A DNA stretch of 16,927 nucleotides. Origin: Euryarchaeota archaeon UBA552. Its GTDB lineage: Archaea > Thermoplasmatota > Poseidoniia > Poseidoniales > Thalassarchaeaceae. The stretch is from contig DAMH01000003.1 in the NCBI GenBank assembly GCA_002499585.1, forward strand, positions 2,875 to 19,801, written 5' to 3'. This document shows, piece by piece, positions 15,415 to 16,927 of the stretch. The position numbers and the translations under genes are program-made. Position 1 is the first letter of the stretch, and the number at the start of each line of letters is the position of its first letter. The notes beneath the pieces were generated by a model. It saw nothing but the letters and a program-made list of their open reading frames with translations, was not told the DNA's origin and searched no databases.

Positions 15415-16263
15415 ATGGGCAACAGATACTCAATCGGACACTCTCCTGATCCCGATGACGCTTTTATGTTCTACGCGATGACAGAATCCCTGATCGATAT
15501 GGGAGGAAGAGAGTATGACCACGTCTTAGTTGATATCCAGACTCTCAACCAACAAGCACTAGACGGTACTCATGACGTCAGCGCCGTTTCGATCCACTCT
15601 TACCCCACAATATCTGAAAGCTATGCACTGATGAACTGCGGTGCCTCCATGGGAGAAGGATACGGTCCGATGATTATATCACACGCCCCATCCTCGGTAG
15701 AAGAAGCAAAGGATTCCAAGATAGCAATACCCGGAATGGGCACCTCGGCCTACTTGTCACTGCGACTCGCATTGGGCGAGGTTGATGTCCAAGTCATGCC
15801 GTTTGACGAAATCCTCCCATCTGTCGCCGCTGGTGAGTCCACCCACGGCCTCATCATACACGAAGGCCAGCTTACATGGCGCGACGAAGGAGTGCACCTT
15901 GTCCTTGACCTCGGTGTCTGGTGGAATGAGAAGACAGGTCTACCACTCCCCCTCGGGGGGAACGTGGTCCTCAGATCCCACGGCGAGGAGAGATGTGCGG
16001 AGATTGCTAATGACGTCAGGAACTCCATAGAACATGCTATCCAGAATCCCGACTCAGCATTGAGCTTCGCCAAGAAGTGGGGAAGGGGCATATCTGACGA
16101 GACCAATGAAAAGTTCGTGGGAATGTATGTCAACGAGCGGACTATAGATTACGGACCTGATGGCAGAGAAGCTGTAATGAGGTTTCTAGAGGAAGGACAG
16201 AAGATAGGTCTTGTAGACCCAGGCTTCGAACCTAGAGCCATTGATTTCATAGGCCGTCAGTGA
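15415..16263 (+). CDS. mqnD: MqnD-like protein (1,4-dihydroxy-6-naphthoate synthase family)
   Basis: Resembles MqnD, which converts cyclic dehypoxanthinyl futalosine to 1,4-dihydroxy-6-naphthoate in the futalosine route to menaquinone; the fold is that of periplasmic binding proteins, though no signal peptide is present here. The 282 aa show SPDPDDAFMFYAM (10-22, versus SPCPND in typical MqnD), VSIHSYPTI (58-66), GEGYGPMII (80-88), GLIIHEG with His149 (145-151) and LPLGGNVV (178-185). The frame is open from 15328, but the ATG at 15415 gives the family N-terminus and lies just after a TATA box, so it is probably leaderless. Its stop overlaps the GTG of the DOHH-like gene. No other mqn gene is in the window, and the variant N-terminal motif leaves room for a different substrate. 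Confidence 0.8.
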   Translation: MGNRYSIGHSPDPDDAFMFYAMTESLIDMGGREYDHVLVDIQTLNQQALDGTHDVSAVSIHSYPTISESYALMNCGASMGEGYGPMIISHAPSSVEEAKDSKIAIPGMGTSAYLSLRLALGEVDVQVMPFDEILPSVAAGESTHGLIIHEGQLTWRDEGVHLVLDLGVWWNEKTGLPLPLGGNVVLRSHGEERCAEIANDVRNSIEHAIQNPDSALSFAKKWGRGISDETNEKFVGMYVNERTIDYGPDGREAVMRFLEEGQKIGLVDPGFEPRAIDFIGRQ

Positions 16264-16754
16264 CAAGCCACGCCATGGCCAAACCAGAGGTCTCTGAATT
16301 TGACTCGGTCGATCCCGCGCCAGCGAGCAGTGTCTCCTCGGTCATAGATCTACGCGGCACGATATGTGATGAACAGGAGCGCATGTTTGAGAGAATGCGT
16401 GCGCTGTTCGCCCTCAGAAATATCGGCGGGGCAGATGCGGTGGAAGCCCTGGCTGCTGCATATGACTCTAAGTCCGCCCTTCTGAAGCATGAAATCGCAT
16501 ATGTAATGGGACAGATGCAGGACCCGCATGCCGTCCCTTATCTCATCGAACGGCTGGAGGATCGAGATGAGGACCTCATGGTGAGGCACGAGGCAGCCGA
16601 AGCACTGGGAGCGATAGGGGACAGAGTCGCGATTTCCACCTTGGAGAGGTTTTTAGATGATCCAGAGCCTGTAATCTCCGAGTCTTGCGAGGTCGCCATA
16701 GACCTGTTGGAATACGTATCCTCGAAGTCGCTGAACTATGGAGAAGCCGCTTGA
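16260..16754 (+). CDS. Half-length deoxyhypusine hydroxylase-like HEAT-repeat protein
   Basis: Closely resembles the C-terminal half of eukaryotic deoxyhypusine hydroxylase (DOHH), the di-iron enzyme that hydroxylates deoxyhypusine on eIF5A. In order it shows a linker-like SVDPAP (16-21), FERMRALFALRNIGG (43-57), SALLKHEIAYVMGQMQDP (72-89), LMVRHEAAEALGAIGD (106-121) and ESCEVAIDLLEY (141-152). The iron-binding His-Glu pairs are H77/E78 and H110/E111, exactly 33 residues apart as in each half of the human enzyme (H56/H89 and H207/H240, from memory). DOHH is about 300 aa with four HE pairs; this 164-aa chain has two, so a complete site would need a homodimer or a partner. The GTG at 16260 overlaps the mqnD-like stop; ATG at 16275 is an alternative. 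A generic HEAT/PBS-lyase protein is the fallback reading. Confidence 0.85.
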   Translation: MTSHAMAKPEVSEFDSVDPAPASSVSSVIDLRGTICDEQERMFERMRALFALRNIGGADAVEALAAAYDSKSALLKHEIAYVMGQMQDPHAVPYLIERLEDRDEDLMVRHEAAEALGAIGDRVAISTLERFLDDPEPVISESCEVAIDLLEYVSSKSLNYGEAA

Positions 16755-16927
16755 ATGCAGGCCATAACTGCACTGGATTCCATCCCGCACACGTCAACTA
16801 GGAACCTCGAAAGTCCCTCTATAGATTGTGCATCAAGTAGGTTTGACACCTCGGATCTGAAATACTGGTCCATCCTAGATGGTGTGAGTTCTATCTTATT
16901 TGCTGCCCTTGTTACAACTTCCCTTCG
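16736..16927 (-). CDS. C-terminal fragment of an unknown protein, cut by the right edge
   Basis: An uninterrupted minus-strand frame enters from the right edge and ends at a TAG (16738-16736), giving 63 residues with no start in view. The sequence looks protein-like: a charged helical stretch (REVVTRAANKIELTPSRMDQ), then SEVSNLLDAQSIEGLSRFL, and a more hydrophobic end with two Cys. It overlaps the convergent DOHH-like gene by 19 bases. I do not recognise the family. Without it, 16755-16927 would have no gene. Confidence 0.6.
   Translation of the reverse strand, partial: RREVVTRAANKIELTPSRMDQYFRSEVSNLLDAQSIEGLSRFLVDVCGMESSAVMACIQAASP

Overview
The window reads as a piece of a euryarchaeal chromosome. 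Archaeal markers are a proteasome-activating AAA ATPase with a C-terminal HbYX tail, an MBF1-type zinc-ribbon/HTH regulator, a Tsr3-type rRNA acp-transferase, a PriS primase subunit and an AlaX editing protein. First genes of transcription units can have a TATA element about 25 bases before the start codon, which suggests leaderless transcripts, while internal operon genes carry Shine-Dalgarno motifs. The gene mix (hut genes as in Thermoplasma, EF-hand and polyproline proteins) points to a Thermoplasmata-related, possibly marine (Group II/III) archaeon. That placement is inference.

Left part, minus strand, 7202 down to 37: a compact run of six genes, pan - ftcD - fchA - hutU - hutH - alaX, with gaps of 9 bases or less or with overlapping stops and starts. 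Four enzymes cover histidine to urocanate to imidazolonepropionate and then formiminoglutamate to methenyl-tetrahydrofolate plus ammonia. The imidazolonepropionase step (hutI) is not in the window. The unit is headed by the proteasomal ATPase and ends with a trans-editing factor for mischarged tRNA-Ala. The first 17 bases look like the 3' end of a tRNA running in from the left.

Middle, plus strand, 7279-8594: mbf1 and tsr3 overlap by 8 bases, followed by a small unknown gene. Convergent to it lies a single long methionyl-tRNA synthetase gene (10790-8628) with a fused C-terminal tRNA-binding domain. Divergent from that is a CNNM/CorC-like membrane protein with paired CBS domains (10907-11953).

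Right part: on the minus strand an EF-hand, polyproline protein (13825-12788) is followed 9 bases later by a Lys-rich membrane protein (12778-11957). Upstream on the same strand is the primase small subunit (15120-13918), preceded by a 74-aa ORF. That ORF diverges from an MqnD-like gene (15415-16263) across one TATA element. The MqnD-like gene overlaps a 164-aa HEAT-repeat protein that closely matches the C-terminal half of deoxyhypusine hydroxylase (DOHH), the enzyme that completes hypusine on eIF5A. The C-terminus of another unknown gene enters from the right edge on the minus strand.

The most notable item is the half-length, eukaryote-like DOHH in an archaeal operon, in a window that also encodes a protein with nine consecutive prolines, the kind of sequence that needs IF5A to be translated. 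No gene-free stretch exceeds 300 bases, and I saw no CRISPR array, insertion sequence or rRNA.
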